Below are positions 50,113 through 59,670 of a DNA stretch of 64,000 nucleotides, piece by piece. Position numbers and translations under genes: made by a program. The stretch is from DATKQJ01 sp035534295 (lineage in GTDB: Bacteria; Chloroflexota; Dormibacteria; Dormibacterales; Dormibacteraceae): NCBI GenBank assembly GCA_035534295.1, contig DATLSE010000009.1:53451-117450 (forward strand). Direction: 5' to 3'. The notes beneath the pieces are model-generated. The model was given only the letters and a program-made list of their open reading frames with translations. It made no database searches and had not been told where the DNA came from. How positions within the stretch are numbered: position 1 is the stretch's first letter; each line of letters begins with the position of its first letter.

Positions 50113-50207
50113 GCCTTCCGAGCTTGGCCCATCGCCCCGGCCGCGGCTCACCTCCATCGGCGCTACTCTCATCACCTGGGGTCGTCCCGGACAAGGAGGT
50201 GTGCTTT

Positions 50208-50912
50208 ATGAGTCAGGCGCCCACGGCCGGCCCGTCTCTCCATCCCCCGCTCTCCTGGCCCTACATGGGCCTGCTGGGCGCGCTCCTCCTGCTCCTCCTC
50301 GGCCTGCTCCAGGCGGGCGTCGTCGGGGTCGCCTACGATCGCCTCGGCCTCTCCCCCGGACTGGGGTGGGGCTTTCTGCTGCTCTCGATCGCCGGCAGCG
50401 GAATCAACATTCCCGTAGCCGCGATCGAGCCCCGCACGGCGCTCCGTCCGCCCCAGGTGGTGCGGCGACTCGGGGTGGCCTACGCGGTGCCCCGAGCCTG
50501 GCGGGCGGGGCAGACCGTGATCGCGGTGAATCTGGGTGGGGCGGTGGCTCCCCTCCTGCTCTGCCTGTATCTGACCGTGCACGACAATCTCGGCCCCAGC
50601 GTCCTCCTCGCCCTGGCGGCGGTGGTGCTCTACGTTCACCTCGTCGCCCGCCCGGTCACCGGAGTGGGGATCGCGGTCCCCGGGCTGCTGCCACCCCTGA
50701 TCGCCGCTGGAGCAGCTCTGCTTCTGGGGGGCCCACACGTGCCCGCGGTGGCCTACGTGGCGGGAGTCCTGGGCTGCCTGGTCGGGGCCGATCTGATGAA
50801 CCTCGGGCGGGTGGCGGACCTTGGAGCGCCGGTGGCCTCGATCGGAGGCGCCGGCACCTTTGACGGGATATTCCTAACCGGAGTGATGGCGGTCCTGATC
50901 GCCGGGCTCTAG
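50208..50912 (+). CDS. DUF1614 family membrane protein
   Basis: 234 residues, seven or so TM helices. SIAGSGINIPV, VNLGGAVAPLLL, RPVTGVGIAVPGLLPP and the C-terminal VASIGGAGTFDGIFLTG are the DUF1614 landmarks. AAGGAGGTG lies 7 nt before the ATG, one of the best ribosome sites in the window. Function unknown. Its end is 5 nt from the convergent sensor kinase gene. Confidence 0.85.
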   Translation: MSQAPTAGPSLHPPLSWPYMGLLGALLLLLLGLLQAGVVGVAYDRLGLSPGLGWGFLLLSIAGSGINIPVAAIEPRTALRPPQVVRRLGVAYAVPRAWRAGQTVIAVNLGGAVAPLLLCLYLTVHDNLGPSVLLALAAVVLYVHLVARPVTGVGIAVPGLLPPLIAAGAALLLGGPHVPAVAYVAGVLGCLVGADLMNLGRVADLGAPVASIGGAGTFDGIFLTGVMAVLIAGL

Positions 50913-50917
50913 GTGCA

Positions 50918-53410
50918 TCAGGCCGCGGGCAGGACGATGGTGAATATCGATCCGCCGCCGGCCCTGTTCTTGGCGGTCACGTCGCCCCCCATGGCCCGCG
51001 CCAGCTGCCGGCTAACCGCCAGACCGAGTCCGGAGCCCTGAATCTCTGCCTCCGGACTGGAGAGCTGAACGAACTCGTCAAAGATGCTCTCCAGCGCCTC
51101 CGAAGGGATGCCGATCCCGGTATCCGAGACCTCGATGCTCACCGTGCCCGTCCCCGGCCGGGCGCGCGCGCGGAGGCGGATGTGGCCACCCTCAGGCGTG
51201 AACTTGAGAGCATTGGAGAGCAGGTTCAAGAGTATCTGGCGCAGGCGCACGGGGTCGGCGCTCACCTGGTGGCGGGCCAGCCCGGCGCTGCTCAAGACCT
51301 GGGCGCGGGAATCGGCCATGGGCCGGACGCTCTCCAGAGCTGCCGACACCGCTTCCGTCACCGAGGTCGGTCGGATTTCGAGGCGGATCTGTCCGGCCGA
51401 GATGCGGCTCAGGTCGAGGAGGTCGCTGATCAAGCTCAGAAGGTGGGCTCCAGAGCCCTGGATGTGGCTCAGATAGCGCTGTTGGCGAGGATTGAGTTCG
51501 CCCACGGAAGGATCCGCGAGCAGCTGGGCGAAGCCGAGGATCGAGTTCAGCGGAGTCCTGAGCTCGTGGCTCATCGAGCTCAGGAACTTGGTCCTCGCGG
51601 TCGCCTCGCGCCGGGCCACCTCGGCCGCGTAGCGCTCGGTGACGTCGATGGCGACGGCGATCAGGCCCACCGCCTGATCGTTGCCGCCTTCGATGACGCT
51701 GAAGCGGGTCTCCCAGTCACGATCAGATGCGGTCGAGTGGTGGCTGAATTCGACGATCTCGCCCGCCAGGGCGCGTTTGATCGCCTGATTGAATTCCCGG
51801 TTGTCAATCAGGTCGGCGTTGATCGACTCCCGGGCCACCTGATCATTGCGCGCGGTGGGCTCGCGCACCGGGCGGCCGTCGACGAAGAACAGCCGGCCCT
51901 CGGTGTCAGCGCCCACGATGACGGCGGGAGCATTGTTCATGACCGCGCTCAGGCGAGCCTCGCTGGCGGCTAGGGCCATCTGCACCTCGTGGCGGTGGAT
52001 TGACTCGCCGGCGAGCTGTGCGACGGTGCGCAGGAAGCGCAGCTCGCCGGTCGAGAAGCGCCGTCGCTGGGTGGACTGGACGGTCATCAGGAAACGTGGC
52101 ACGCCCTCGATCCAGATCGGTTGCACGGCGCCGCCAACCACGCCTTGCTCGGCGAAGAGAGGGTGCGCTCGAAAGCTCCGGGCGCGCGCGGCGTCGACGA
52201 ATGTGATCGCGCGCGAGCTGGTAACAAATATCGACCGCCCCGCCCCCTCGGAGGTGGTGGAGATGCTGTGCCCGATTGTGCCCGCGCGCCAGCCCACGCC
52301 AGAGCGCACCACCAGCTGGCTCTGGTCGGGACTTACCTCCAGGATCATGGCGAATTCGGTGCTGAGAATCCGGCGGACCCCCCTCATGGCGAGATCCAAG
52401 AGCTCGTCCGGGCTACCTGCGCGCAGGGCGAACTGGGTCAGCTCGGCGATGAAGCGCAGCTCCTCGGCGTCGCGTTCGACGCGCTGGTGCAGGCGGGCGG
52501 CGAAGAGTCGGGGCGCCAGCTCGGCGGCGAATACCGAGACCAGCTCGAGCGCGTGATCGGAGAAGAAGCGTTCATGCCGGGAGCCCAACGTCAGCACCCC
52601 GATCGGTCGGCCGTCGTGGATTAGAGGTACCGCGAGCGCGCTCCTGTAGCCGCCATCACGCATCGGCTCCAGACCGAGCTGGGCCCCGTCGTCGTCGTGG
52701 ACCACGACGGATTGGCGGCGAGCGAAGGCCGCGCCCGAGGGCCCCTGCCCGGGGCGGATCAGGGAACCGCCGATCAGCCGATCCGGTGCCTCGAAGACAC
52801 GCTTCAGCGCGCGCTCGGCCGGGCTCCAGGCCAGCACCGCTCCCCGATCCACGCCCAAGAGCTTGATCAGCGAGTCAACGGCCACCCGGCAGACCTCCTC
52901 CAGGCGCAATTCGCCGCCGAAGGCGATAGCCATCCGATGCGCGTCCTCAAGCTGAGAGAGGCGGCTGTTCGGGGCCATGAGCATCGAGCGCGCCGGCCGC
53001 CCGATCTCCCGGATCAGCGCGGGAAGTCGCTCCAGCTCGCTGACCAGCAGATAGCCTGAGGCCCCCGCGAGGGTGGTCGCGGCCCGCTCCGCCGGAGCCA
53101 TCTCCTCCCCCACGATCACGATCGGGGTGGCGGGGGCGAGCCGCGCAAAGCGCGTCAGCAGACCCAGTTCAAGGCTGTGCTGGGGCGCGCGGGCGACGAT
53201 GACGGCGTCGGCGCTGCCGGGACTCGCCTCGGCAGCCACCGCGCTGACGATGTTGGTCATCGGCACCGCGCTCTCGATGCGCCGAGCCAATACGTCGGCC
53301 TCCGCCGCGTGGGTGGACACCACGAGCAGTCGCAGCGGGCGCCCGAGCGTCGAACCGAACCGAGGTGACGAAACCGCAGGCCGCGGCTTCTTGGAACCTG
53401 GACGGTTCAT
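50918..53410 (-). CDS. Multi-domain sensor histidine kinase
   Basis: About 830 residues, soluble. Order: pseudo-receiver (about 20-140; the phosphorylated Asp position reads VIVARAP, so no acceptor), GAF (about 165-310), GAF (325-480), PAS (490-605, ending FSVIEGG ... AVAIDVTERY), HisKA with His in SSMSHELRTPLN, and HATPase_c with NLLSNALKF, DTGIGIP and GSGLGLAV. Senses an intracellular ligand or redox state. No response regulator is adjacent. ATG at 53410 gives a start shortly before the pseudo-receiver; 36 codons upstream look non-coding. Confidence 0.88.
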   Translation of the reverse strand: MNRPGSKKPRPAVSSPRFGSTLGRPLRLLVVSTHAAEADVLARRIESAVPMTNIVSAVAAEASPGSADAVIVARAPQHSLELGLLTRFARLAPATPIVIVGEEMAPAERAATTLAGASGYLLVSELERLPALIREIGRPARSMLMAPNSRLSQLEDAHRMAIAFGGELRLEEVCRVAVDSLIKLLGVDRGAVLAWSPAERALKRVFEAPDRLIGGSLIRPGQGPSGAAFARRQSVVVHDDDGAQLGLEPMRDGGYRSALAVPLIHDGRPIGVLTLGSRHERFFSDHALELVSVFAAELAPRLFAARLHQRVERDAEELRFIAELTQFALRAGSPDELLDLAMRGVRRILSTEFAMILEVSPDQSQLVVRSGVGWRAGTIGHSISTTSEGAGRSIFVTSSRAITFVDAARARSFRAHPLFAEQGVVGGAVQPIWIEGVPRFLMTVQSTQRRRFSTGELRFLRTVAQLAGESIHRHEVQMALAASEARLSAVMNNAPAVIVGADTEGRLFFVDGRPVREPTARNDQVARESINADLIDNREFNQAIKRALAGEIVEFSHHSTASDRDWETRFSVIEGGNDQAVGLIAVAIDVTERYAAEVARREATARTKFLSSMSHELRTPLNSILGFAQLLADPSVGELNPRQQRYLSHIQGSGAHLLSLISDLLDLSRISAGQIRLEIRPTSVTEAVSAALESVRPMADSRAQVLSSAGLARHQVSADPVRLRQILLNLLSNALKFTPEGGHIRLRARARPGTGTVSIEVSDTGIGIPSEALESIFDEFVQLSSPEAEIQGSGLGLAVSRQLARAMGGDVTAKNRAGGGSIFTIVLPAA

Positions 53411-53567
53411 GTCTCCAGCATGACCTCGGAGCAGCCACGTGCACAACCCTGTTGGGTTGACGCCCATGGGCACTGTGTCAACCGCGTCGTCGTCGTGACC
53501 CCGGGCGACGGCGCTCAAACCATGGCGAGGCTCCCCCGCCAGTCCGGCTGCGGCCTGGCCTAGGGGT

Positions 53568-54497
53568 TCATGAACCTCGCTCCTGTCGGGCGAAGAGCGC
53601 GCCCGAGATCAAGAGCAGCGCGGCAAGAAAGGCGGCGGCCACGATCAGGGAGTGCGCCGTGCCCACCATCGGGGTTGGCATGACCCCATCCAGGAAGTCG
53701 AGTTCGGCCGCCAGGCGGATCGGAATGGAGTGGTAGAAGAAGGCGTTGAGGTTGGCGCTGTAGAGGATGGAGGTCAACTCCCGAAAAACGGCGACGTGGG
53801 TCTCGAAGGTGATGGCGGGCAGGACCCTCCCGCCCAGGTCCTCGGCGATGAGATATGCCAGCCCGCCTCCCACCCCCACCGCCGCAGAGCGCCCCACGAT
53901 GGCCAGCGCCACCCCCAGCGCCATCACCCCAACCCAGTTCTCCAGCAGCCCCAGATCGGCTCTCAGGATCGAGCCGAGATCACCCGCCGACAGCAGGTCG
54001 AGGCCGGGCGCCCCTCCCACTAGGACGGGCAGGAAGCCGGCCAGCAGAGCCGCCTCAAGGGTCATGAGGAGGGCCAGAAAGACCGCGAAGACGCAGAGGG
54101 CCAGGTACTTGGAGAGCAGGACCTGCCACCGCGCCACCCCCCGACCCAGGACCACGCGTAGGGCGCCGGAGCTGAAGTCCACGCCGACCGCCGCTCCGGC
54201 CAGGGCAACGCAGCTGAACTCTCCCACTCGGCGGCCGAGGGTCAGCTGTTGAATGATGATGTTGCCGAGCCCCACGCTGCCGCCGAAGAGGTGGCCGGGC
54301 AGAACCGCGCTGGCGTGGTTCAAGACCGTGTAGATGAGAGTCAGAAACGCGGCCAGGACGAAGAACAGTGAGACCGCGATCAGGCCCCAGGTCAACGGCC
54401 GATGCCAGAGCTTGAAAAGATCAGAGCGAAGCAGCCGCAGGAGTCCTCTACTGGGCCCCGCCGGTGGCGCCGAGGCTGGGATTCGCTCCGTCATCAC
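53568..54497 (-). CDS. ABC-2 type exporter permease
   Basis: 309 residues, six TM helices (first at about 36-56). SGALRVVLGRGVARWQVLLSKY is the coupling region between TM2 and TM3 and resembles the paralogue at 21265-22140. The start overlaps the ATPase stop (ATGA). Substrate unknown. Confidence 0.85.
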   Translation of the reverse strand: MMTERIPASAPPAGPSRGLLRLLRSDLFKLWHRPLTWGLIAVSLFFVLAAFLTLIYTVLNHASAVLPGHLFGGSVGLGNIIIQQLTLGRRVGEFSCVALAGAAVGVDFSSGALRVVLGRGVARWQVLLSKYLALCVFAVFLALLMTLEAALLAGFLPVLVGGAPGLDLLSAGDLGSILRADLGLLENWVGVMALGVALAIVGRSAAVGVGGGLAYLIAEDLGGRVLPAITFETHVAVFRELTSILYSANLNAFFYHSIPIRLAAELDFLDGVMPTPMVGTAHSLIVAAAFLAALLLISGALFARQERGS

Positions 54498-55465
54498 CCG
54501 CCCTGCGCGTTGGCGCCCAAGGTGCGCAGGAATATCTCCTCCAGGGTCGGCTCGTGGCGCCGGAACTCCTGGACCGAAACCCCCGCCGTCACCAGGGGGC
54601 GCAACAGCTGATCGCCCTGCAGCCCGGGGGCCTCGACCCGAAGCCGCCCCAGTTCGTCCCGGGACAGGGCGAGCACGCCAGGAAGGTCGCGCAGAATGCG
54701 CGCAGCGCCCTCCGGATCATCGGTCTCAAGCACGAAACTGGCGTCGCGCCGGAGCAGCTCGGTGACCCGCTCCACCAGGACCATGCGTCCCTCGCGGATG
54801 ATCCCGACCCGGTCGCAGAGCTGGCCGACCTCGGCCAGGATGTGGCTGGACAGGAATACGCTCACTCCGGCCGCCGCGAGCTCTCGCATCAGGCCCCGCA
54901 TCTGAATGATGCCGAAGGGATCGAGGCCGTTGGCCGGCTCGTCCAGGATTAAAAGCTCGGGATCACCCAGCAGTGCCGCGGCAACACCCAGGCGCTGCTT
55001 CATGCCCAGCGAATAGGTCGAGAAGCGACGCCCGCCGTCGGCGCTCATCGCCACCTGCTCCAGGGCACGATCCGCCTGGCGCGGGGGCAGTCCGAGGACC
55101 AGACAGAGTGCGCGCAGGTTGTCGCGGCCGCAGAGATAGGGATAGAAGGCCGGTGTCTCGACCAGGGATCCGACCCGGGCCAGAACACCGGCGCGTCCCC
55201 GTCCCGATCCGCCTCCGAGCAGCTCGACCGAACCCGAATCGGGAGTGCTGAGGTTCAAAAGCATTCGGATGGTGGTGGTCTTACCCGCACCATTGGGACC
55301 CAGGAAGCCGAAGATCTCGCCCCTGCCCACCTCTAGGTTGAGCTCAGACACCACCTGCTTGCCCCGGTAGGATTTGCTCAGCTGCTCGGTTCTGATAGCC
55401 GTCTGACTGTCTGCCAACCCCCCAATGTTGGCCCAAGGCGGGACCGAGTTTCCACTCCCCACCAT
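54494..55465 (-). CDS. ABC-2 type exporter ATPase
   Basis: About 323 residues. Walker A GPNGAGKTTTIRM, STYSLGMKQRLGVAAALL, LLILDEPANGLDP and LSSHILAEVGQLCDR, followed by an 80-residue regulatory tail. Very similar in motif wording to the ATPase at 20349-21257, so the two exporters are paralogous. ATG at 55465 has AAGGG just upstream; TTG at 55417 is an alternative. Confidence 0.9.
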   Translation of the reverse strand: MVGSGNSVPPWANIGGLADSQTAIRTEQLSKSYRGKQVVSELNLEVGRGEIFGFLGPNGAGKTTTIRMLLNLSTPDSGSVELLGGGSGRGRAGVLARVGSLVETPAFYPYLCGRDNLRALCLVLGLPPRQADRALEQVAMSADGGRRFSTYSLGMKQRLGVAAALLGDPELLILDEPANGLDPFGIIQMRGLMRELAAAGVSVFLSSHILAEVGQLCDRVGIIREGRMVLVERVTELLRRDASFVLETDDPEGAARILRDLPGVLALSRDELGRLRVEAPGLQGDQLLRPLVTAGVSVQEFRRHEPTLEEIFLRTLGANAQGG

Positions 55466-55525
55466 TTCCCTTGGCGCCCGCCGGCGAGGGGAATTTATGA
55501 ACTGGACGCCCGATTTACGGGGCTG

Positions 55526-56242
55526 ATGGAAGAGCAGTTGAGGGACCCCGGTACGGCGTGGGGTGGCGCGGCGGCCCCAACCCAGTCCCGGCTGGAGGGG
55601 CTCGACTATCGTTTCGAGGGCCCCGCCCGCCCCCGCCAGCCCACTTTGCTGCTGCTCCACGGAACCGGGGGTGACGAGCACGACCTGATCGAACTGGGAC
55701 GGTCCCTGCTGCCTGGGGCCGCTCTGCTCAGCCCCCGGGGCGCGGTGGTCGAGGACGGGATGGCCCGATTTTTCCGCCGCCTCGCCCCGGGCGTGTTCGA
55801 TCTGGAGGATCTGGCTCGCCGCACGGATCAACTGGCGGGATTCATAGCGGCTGCTCGCGACACTCACGGCATCGATTCCGCCGTGGTGGCGGTGGGCCTG
55901 TCCAACGGCGCCAACATCGCGGCCAGCCTGATGCTGCGGCATCCCCGCATCCTGGCCGGCGCCATCCTTTTTCGGGCCATGGTTCCCTTCCGCCCCGCTG
56001 CCCCGCCCGCGCTGGAGGGCCGCCCCGTCCTGGTCGCCGCGGGGCGGCGCGACCCCCTGGTCGCGCCGGAGGAGTCGGAACGCCTGGCCGACCTGCTATC
56101 CGCGTGCGGGGCGGCGGTCGAGACGAGCTGGGCCGAGGCCGGTCACGCGCTGACGCAATCAGACCTCACCGCCGCTCGGAGCTGGCTGTCCGAGCAGGGC
56201 TTTGGAGCGATCCGTTCCAGCCCAGCCGGAGGCACCCGGTGA
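55526..56242 (+). CDS. MhqD-like alpha/beta hydrolase
   Basis: 238 residues of the phospholipase/carboxylesterase family. LLLLHGTGGDEHDL (oxyanion), GLSNGANIAASLM (Ser), AAGRRDPLVAPEES (Asp) and AEAGHALTQSD (His) form the catalytic set. MhqD-type hydrolases accompany MhqO dioxygenases in removing quinones and catechols, and the next gene here is such a dioxygenase, overlapping by GTGA. Confidence 0.87.
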   Translation: MEEQLRDPGTAWGGAAAPTQSRLEGLDYRFEGPARPRQPTLLLLHGTGGDEHDLIELGRSLLPGAALLSPRGAVVEDGMARFFRRLAPGVFDLEDLARRTDQLAGFIAAARDTHGIDSAVVAVGLSNGANIAASLMLRHPRILAGAILFRAMVPFRPAAPPALEGRPVLVAAGRRDPLVAPEESERLADLLSACGAAVETSWAEAGHALTQSDLTAARSWLSEQGFGAIRSSPAGGTR

Positions 56243-57219
56243 GCCCCGAGCTGCCCGGCATCCACCACGTCACCGCGGTCACGGGATCGGCTCCGGCCAA
56301 CGTCGACTTCTACACCCGTGTTCTCGGGCTGCGACTGGTTAAGAAGACGGTGAACCAGGATGATCTCACCGCGTATCACCTCTTCTATGGTGATCGGGTG
56401 GGCAGCCCGGGGACCGAGCTCACATTTTTCGACTGGCCCCAGAGCCCGCCCGCGATCGGGGGCGCGGCCACCATCGCCCCGGTCGCTCTCACCGTCGTCG
56501 ACGAGTCGGCGCTGAGTTGGTGGGCAGACCGATTTGATTCCTTCGGCGTCGCTCACGGGCTGGCCCGATCCGAGGCGGGATTGTCGCGCCTTGAGTTCCA
56601 GGACCCCGAGGGCCAGCGCCTCGAGCTGGTGGCCGACGATCCGGCCCCGGGAGGCGTGCCCTGGCGGGCGCCCGGGGTGCCGCTCGAGGTTTCACTGCGC
56701 GGGTTTCACGACGTCACCGTGACCTCGGCCCGGCCCGAGGCAACCGAGCTGCTGTTGACCGAGGTCATGGGTTTTAAGGCTCTGTGGTCAAGCCCCCCCG
56801 GCTCTGGCGCGGGACGCGTCGTGATCTACGGCACCGCCGGGGGTGGGGCTGGGAGTCGGGTCCGGTTGGCCTGGCCGACGCCGGGCCAACTGGGTTCGGT
56901 CGGCATCGGCGGAGTGCACCACGTCGCCTTCCGCGCCATCGACGACGATGCCCAGTCAGCCTGGCGCGATCGCCTGCTCGCCGCCGGCTTGAGGGTGACG
57001 CCGATCATCGACCGCTACTACTTCCGCTCCATCTACTTTCGAGAACCGGGCGGAGCGCTGTTCGAGATCGCGACCGATGGGCCCGGATTCACCGGCGACG
57101 AGAGTGAGGACGAGCTGGGCCGGCGCCTGTCGTTGCCTCCTTTCCTCGAATCCCGGCGGGCCGAGATCGAAGGCGGTCTGCGTCCGATCGAGGGTACTAG
57201 CTCGGCTCCTTGGCACTGA
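56239..57219 (+). CDS. MhqO-like ring-cleaving dioxygenase
   Basis: 326 residues, two glyoxalase-fold halves. Metal ligands: His in PGIHHVTAVTG, His in GVHHVAFRAID and Glu in ALFEIATDGP; NVDFYTRVLGLRLVKKTVN is the family N-terminal signature. Such enzymes cleave hydroquinone or catechol-type rings with Fe(II). GTG at 56239 overlaps the hydrolase stop. The 3' end overlaps the convergent metallo-hydrolase gene by 23 nt. Confidence 0.9.
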   Translation: MSPELPGIHHVTAVTGSAPANVDFYTRVLGLRLVKKTVNQDDLTAYHLFYGDRVGSPGTELTFFDWPQSPPAIGGAATIAPVALTVVDESALSWWADRFDSFGVAHGLARSEAGLSRLEFQDPEGQRLELVADDPAPGGVPWRAPGVPLEVSLRGFHDVTVTSARPEATELLLTEVMGFKALWSSPPGSGAGRVVIYGTAGGGAGSRVRLAWPTPGQLGSVGIGGVHHVAFRAIDDDAQSAWRDRLLAAGLRVTPIIDRYYFRSIYFREPGGALFEIATDGPGFTGDESEDELGRRLSLPPFLESRRAEIEGGLRPIEGTSSAPWH

Positions 57220-58198
57220 ACCTGAGGGTGGTCCCAACGCTGCTCGGCAGGTAGCTCTGGGGCATCCGGTTCGCCAGCTGCTGGGCGGCGCGCCAGCCTG
57301 TACAGTGCCCCGCAACCAAGTGCTCGATCTCGAGTTGGGCGAGGGCATCGACCGAGCGCCCGATCACCGGGGCCATCACGGCGCCGCTCAGGTGACAGCC
57401 GCCGACGAAGGCCAGGATGCGATCGACTCCGGTCAGCTTTTTGGCGTTCAGCAGCACGTTGACAACCCCGGCGTGGCTGCATGCCGACATCACCACCAGC
57501 CCTCGGCCGGCGACGTTAACGATCAAACCCTGGTCGTCCCAGACCATGAAGTCGGGCTCCCAGCTCCGGCCCCGGCGTCGGTACTGACCGGGTAGGCCGG
57601 GCTCGAAATCACTGACCCGCGGGACCTGGCCCGTGACCAGGACGCGCCGATCGAGGAGCAGGGTGGGACCGCGCTCCTCGATCAGGTCAACGCCCTCGCG
57701 GTCCAGGTCCATCCGGCTGGGCGGGGGAGCGGGATACTCGCGCCCGTCAGGCAGCACGAACTTGCGCTCGAGCCAGGCGTCGGGATGTAGAAGCACAGGC
57801 AGATGGGTACGCCCCACTCGGGAGATCATGCCCACGAGCCCCCCGTGATGGTCGGCGTGCCCGTGACTCAAAACCAGGGCCCGCAGGCCGCTCAGCCCGA
57901 GCCCCAGGACGTCGAGATTGTGAAGGGCGGTGTCAGGCGCCAGCCCGGCATCGTATAGGAAGCTCTCCCTGTATCCCTCCCCGCCGACCGTGACCAGAAG
58001 CGAATACCCGTGCTCGGCGCGCAGAAAGGCTGGATCGGAGAGGCTCGAACGCGGGCGATCGGCGACCGCGTCCGACGTCAGGAGGTTGTCGTGGACGTTG
58101 TCGACCAGGATCACGATCTCGACCCGCTCGACCGGCTCCAGGCGCCAGCCGGGTGAGCCGCCGGCCGGCGGCGGGCCGGGCGCGGCGGCGTTCGACAT
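57197..58198 (-). CDS. Metallo-beta-lactamase-fold hydrolase
   Basis: 333 residues. Metal motif LSHGHADHHGGLVG, plus His in SACSHAGVVNVL and GGCHLSG, and C-terminal VAGHCTGWRAA. Close in style to proteins annotated as dihydropterin/beta-ribofuranosylaminobenzene phosphate synthases, whose real function in bacteria is unsettled. The ATG overlaps the catalase stop (TGATG), so it is part of the fur-kat unit. Confidence 0.82.
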   Translation of the reverse strand: MSNAAAPGPPPAGGSPGWRLEPVERVEIVILVDNVHDNLLTSDAVADRPRSSLSDPAFLRAEHGYSLLVTVGGEGYRESFLYDAGLAPDTALHNLDVLGLGLSGLRALVLSHGHADHHGGLVGMISRVGRTHLPVLLHPDAWLERKFVLPDGREYPAPPPSRMDLDREGVDLIEERGPTLLLDRRVLVTGQVPRVSDFEPGLPGQYRRRGRSWEPDFMVWDDQGLIVNVAGRGLVVMSACSHAGVVNVLLNAKKLTGVDRILAFVGGCHLSGAVMAPVIGRSVDALAQLEIEHLVAGHCTGWRAAQQLANRMPQSYLPSSVGTTLRFSAKEPS

Positions 58199-59670
58199 CA
58201 GATCCGCCCGGCGACCGCCAGGTCCAGGCCGGCGGCGATGCGCTCTCCGGTGGGCTGATCGATCTTGAGCCAGTGGCCGACCGCGCGCTCTTGAACGTCG
58301 CGGCGGACCCCTGTCATGTGACCGACCACGTTGCTCACCAGGTGGTCTCTATCAAGCTCTGAGAGAACGTCGCGGACCAGCGCCCCGGCCTGGGAGTAGT
58401 CGTCGTCGTCGCGACGCAGCGTGTACGCCTCGCGCACCATCTCGCCGCTCACCGTCCACCCTGGATCGCCTCCGAAGCGGCCCACCTCGGCGGCAGGGCC
58501 GCCCATGCTGTTGGGCGCGTACACGGGCTGATCCCCCGCGTGGGCAAAGCGCATCGAACCGTCCTTGTTGTAACTGTGGACGGGAGCTAAAGGCCGATTG
58601 ATGGGCAGCTGGAGGTAGTTGGTTCCGATGCGGTAACGGTGCGCGTCGGGATAGCTGAACAGCCGTCCGAGCAGCATCTTGTCGGGGCTGGGCCCGATCC
58701 CCGGAACCATGTTGGCGGGCTCGAACGCGGCCTGCTCGACCTCGGCGAAGTAGTTCTCGGGATTTCGGTTCAGCACCAGTCGCCCGATCGGGATCGCGGG
58801 GTAGTCGCTGTGGGGCCAGACCTTGGTCAGATCGAAGGGATTGAAGCGATACGACTCGGCGTCGGCGAAGGGCATGATCTGCATCTCAAGGCGCCAGACT
58901 GCCTCCTCGCCCCGGGCGAGGGACTCATAGAGATCGCGGACGTGGTGGTCTGGGTCCTCTGCGGCCATGGCGGCGGCCTCAGAGGCGGTGAAGTTCTCGA
59001 TTCCCTGTTCGGTCTTGAAGTGATATTTGACCCAGAATCGGTCCCCGCCGGCGTTGGTCCACATGTAGGTGTGACTGCCATAGCCGTTCATGTGGCGCCA
59101 GCTTCGCGGCGTGCCGCGGTCGCTCATGAGGAACGTGACCTGATGCATCGCCTCGGGGCGCAGGGACCAGAAGTCCCACTGCATGGTCGTGTCGCGAAGG
59201 TTGGTCTGGGGCAGCCTCTTCTGGGAGTGGATGAAGTCGGAGAACTTGCTCGGATCGCGAATGAAGAAGATCGGGGTGTTGTTACCGACCAGATCGTAGT
59301 TGCCCTCGGCGGTATAGAACTTGATCGCGAAGCCGCGCGGATCGCGACCGGTGTCGGCCGAGCCTAGCTCGCCCGCCACGCTCGAGAAGCGGACGAAGAC
59401 CGGTGTTCGGCGATTCCGCTTGGTCAGAAAGTCGGCTCGGGTCCACTGTTGAACGTCCTCGGTGGGCTCGAAGTAGCCGTGTGCGCCGCTGCCCTTGGCG
59501 TGCACCACGCGCTCTGGGACACGCTCCCGATTGAATTGGGCCATCTTCTGGATCAGGTAGTGGTCCTGGAGCAGAATCGGCCCATCGGGGCCGACGGTGA
59601 GCGAGTCGTTGTCGCTGGGGGCGGGAATCCCGGCATCCGTGGTCGTGCGTGGCGCTTCTTCGTTGTTCAT
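58198..59670 (-). CDS. katA: Monofunctional heme catalase
   Basis: 490 residues, a small-subunit clade 3 type by length. Catalytic His in RVVHAKGSGAHGYF, Asn in YDLVGNNTPIFFIRD, FVRFSSVAGE, and the heme-ligand Tyr in RLFSYPDAHRYRIG. It splits hydrogen peroxide into water and oxygen. The GGAGAGGTGGAG ribosome site lies inside the end of the Fur-family gene, overlapping by ATGA. PerR-type control is likely. Confidence 0.95.
   Translation of the reverse strand: MNNEEAPRTTTDAGIPAPSDNDSLTVGPDGPILLQDHYLIQKMAQFNRERVPERVVHAKGSGAHGYFEPTEDVQQWTRADFLTKRNRRTPVFVRFSSVAGELGSADTGRDPRGFAIKFYTAEGNYDLVGNNTPIFFIRDPSKFSDFIHSQKRLPQTNLRDTTMQWDFWSLRPEAMHQVTFLMSDRGTPRSWRHMNGYGSHTYMWTNAGGDRFWVKYHFKTEQGIENFTASEAAAMAAEDPDHHVRDLYESLARGEEAVWRLEMQIMPFADAESYRFNPFDLTKVWPHSDYPAIPIGRLVLNRNPENYFAEVEQAAFEPANMVPGIGPSPDKMLLGRLFSYPDAHRYRIGTNYLQLPINRPLAPVHSYNKDGSMRFAHAGDQPVYAPNSMGGPAAEVGRFGGDPGWTVSGEMVREAYTLRRDDDDYSQAGALVRDVLSELDRDHLVSNVVGHMTGVRRDVQERAVGHWLKIDQPTGERIAAGLDLAVAGRI

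Noticed and set aside
49368..50207. Long rightward open frame ahead of the DUF1614 protein
   Set aside because: Antisense to ctaA and low-complexity in composition; the strong ribosome site at 50196-50203 marks the real start at 50208.
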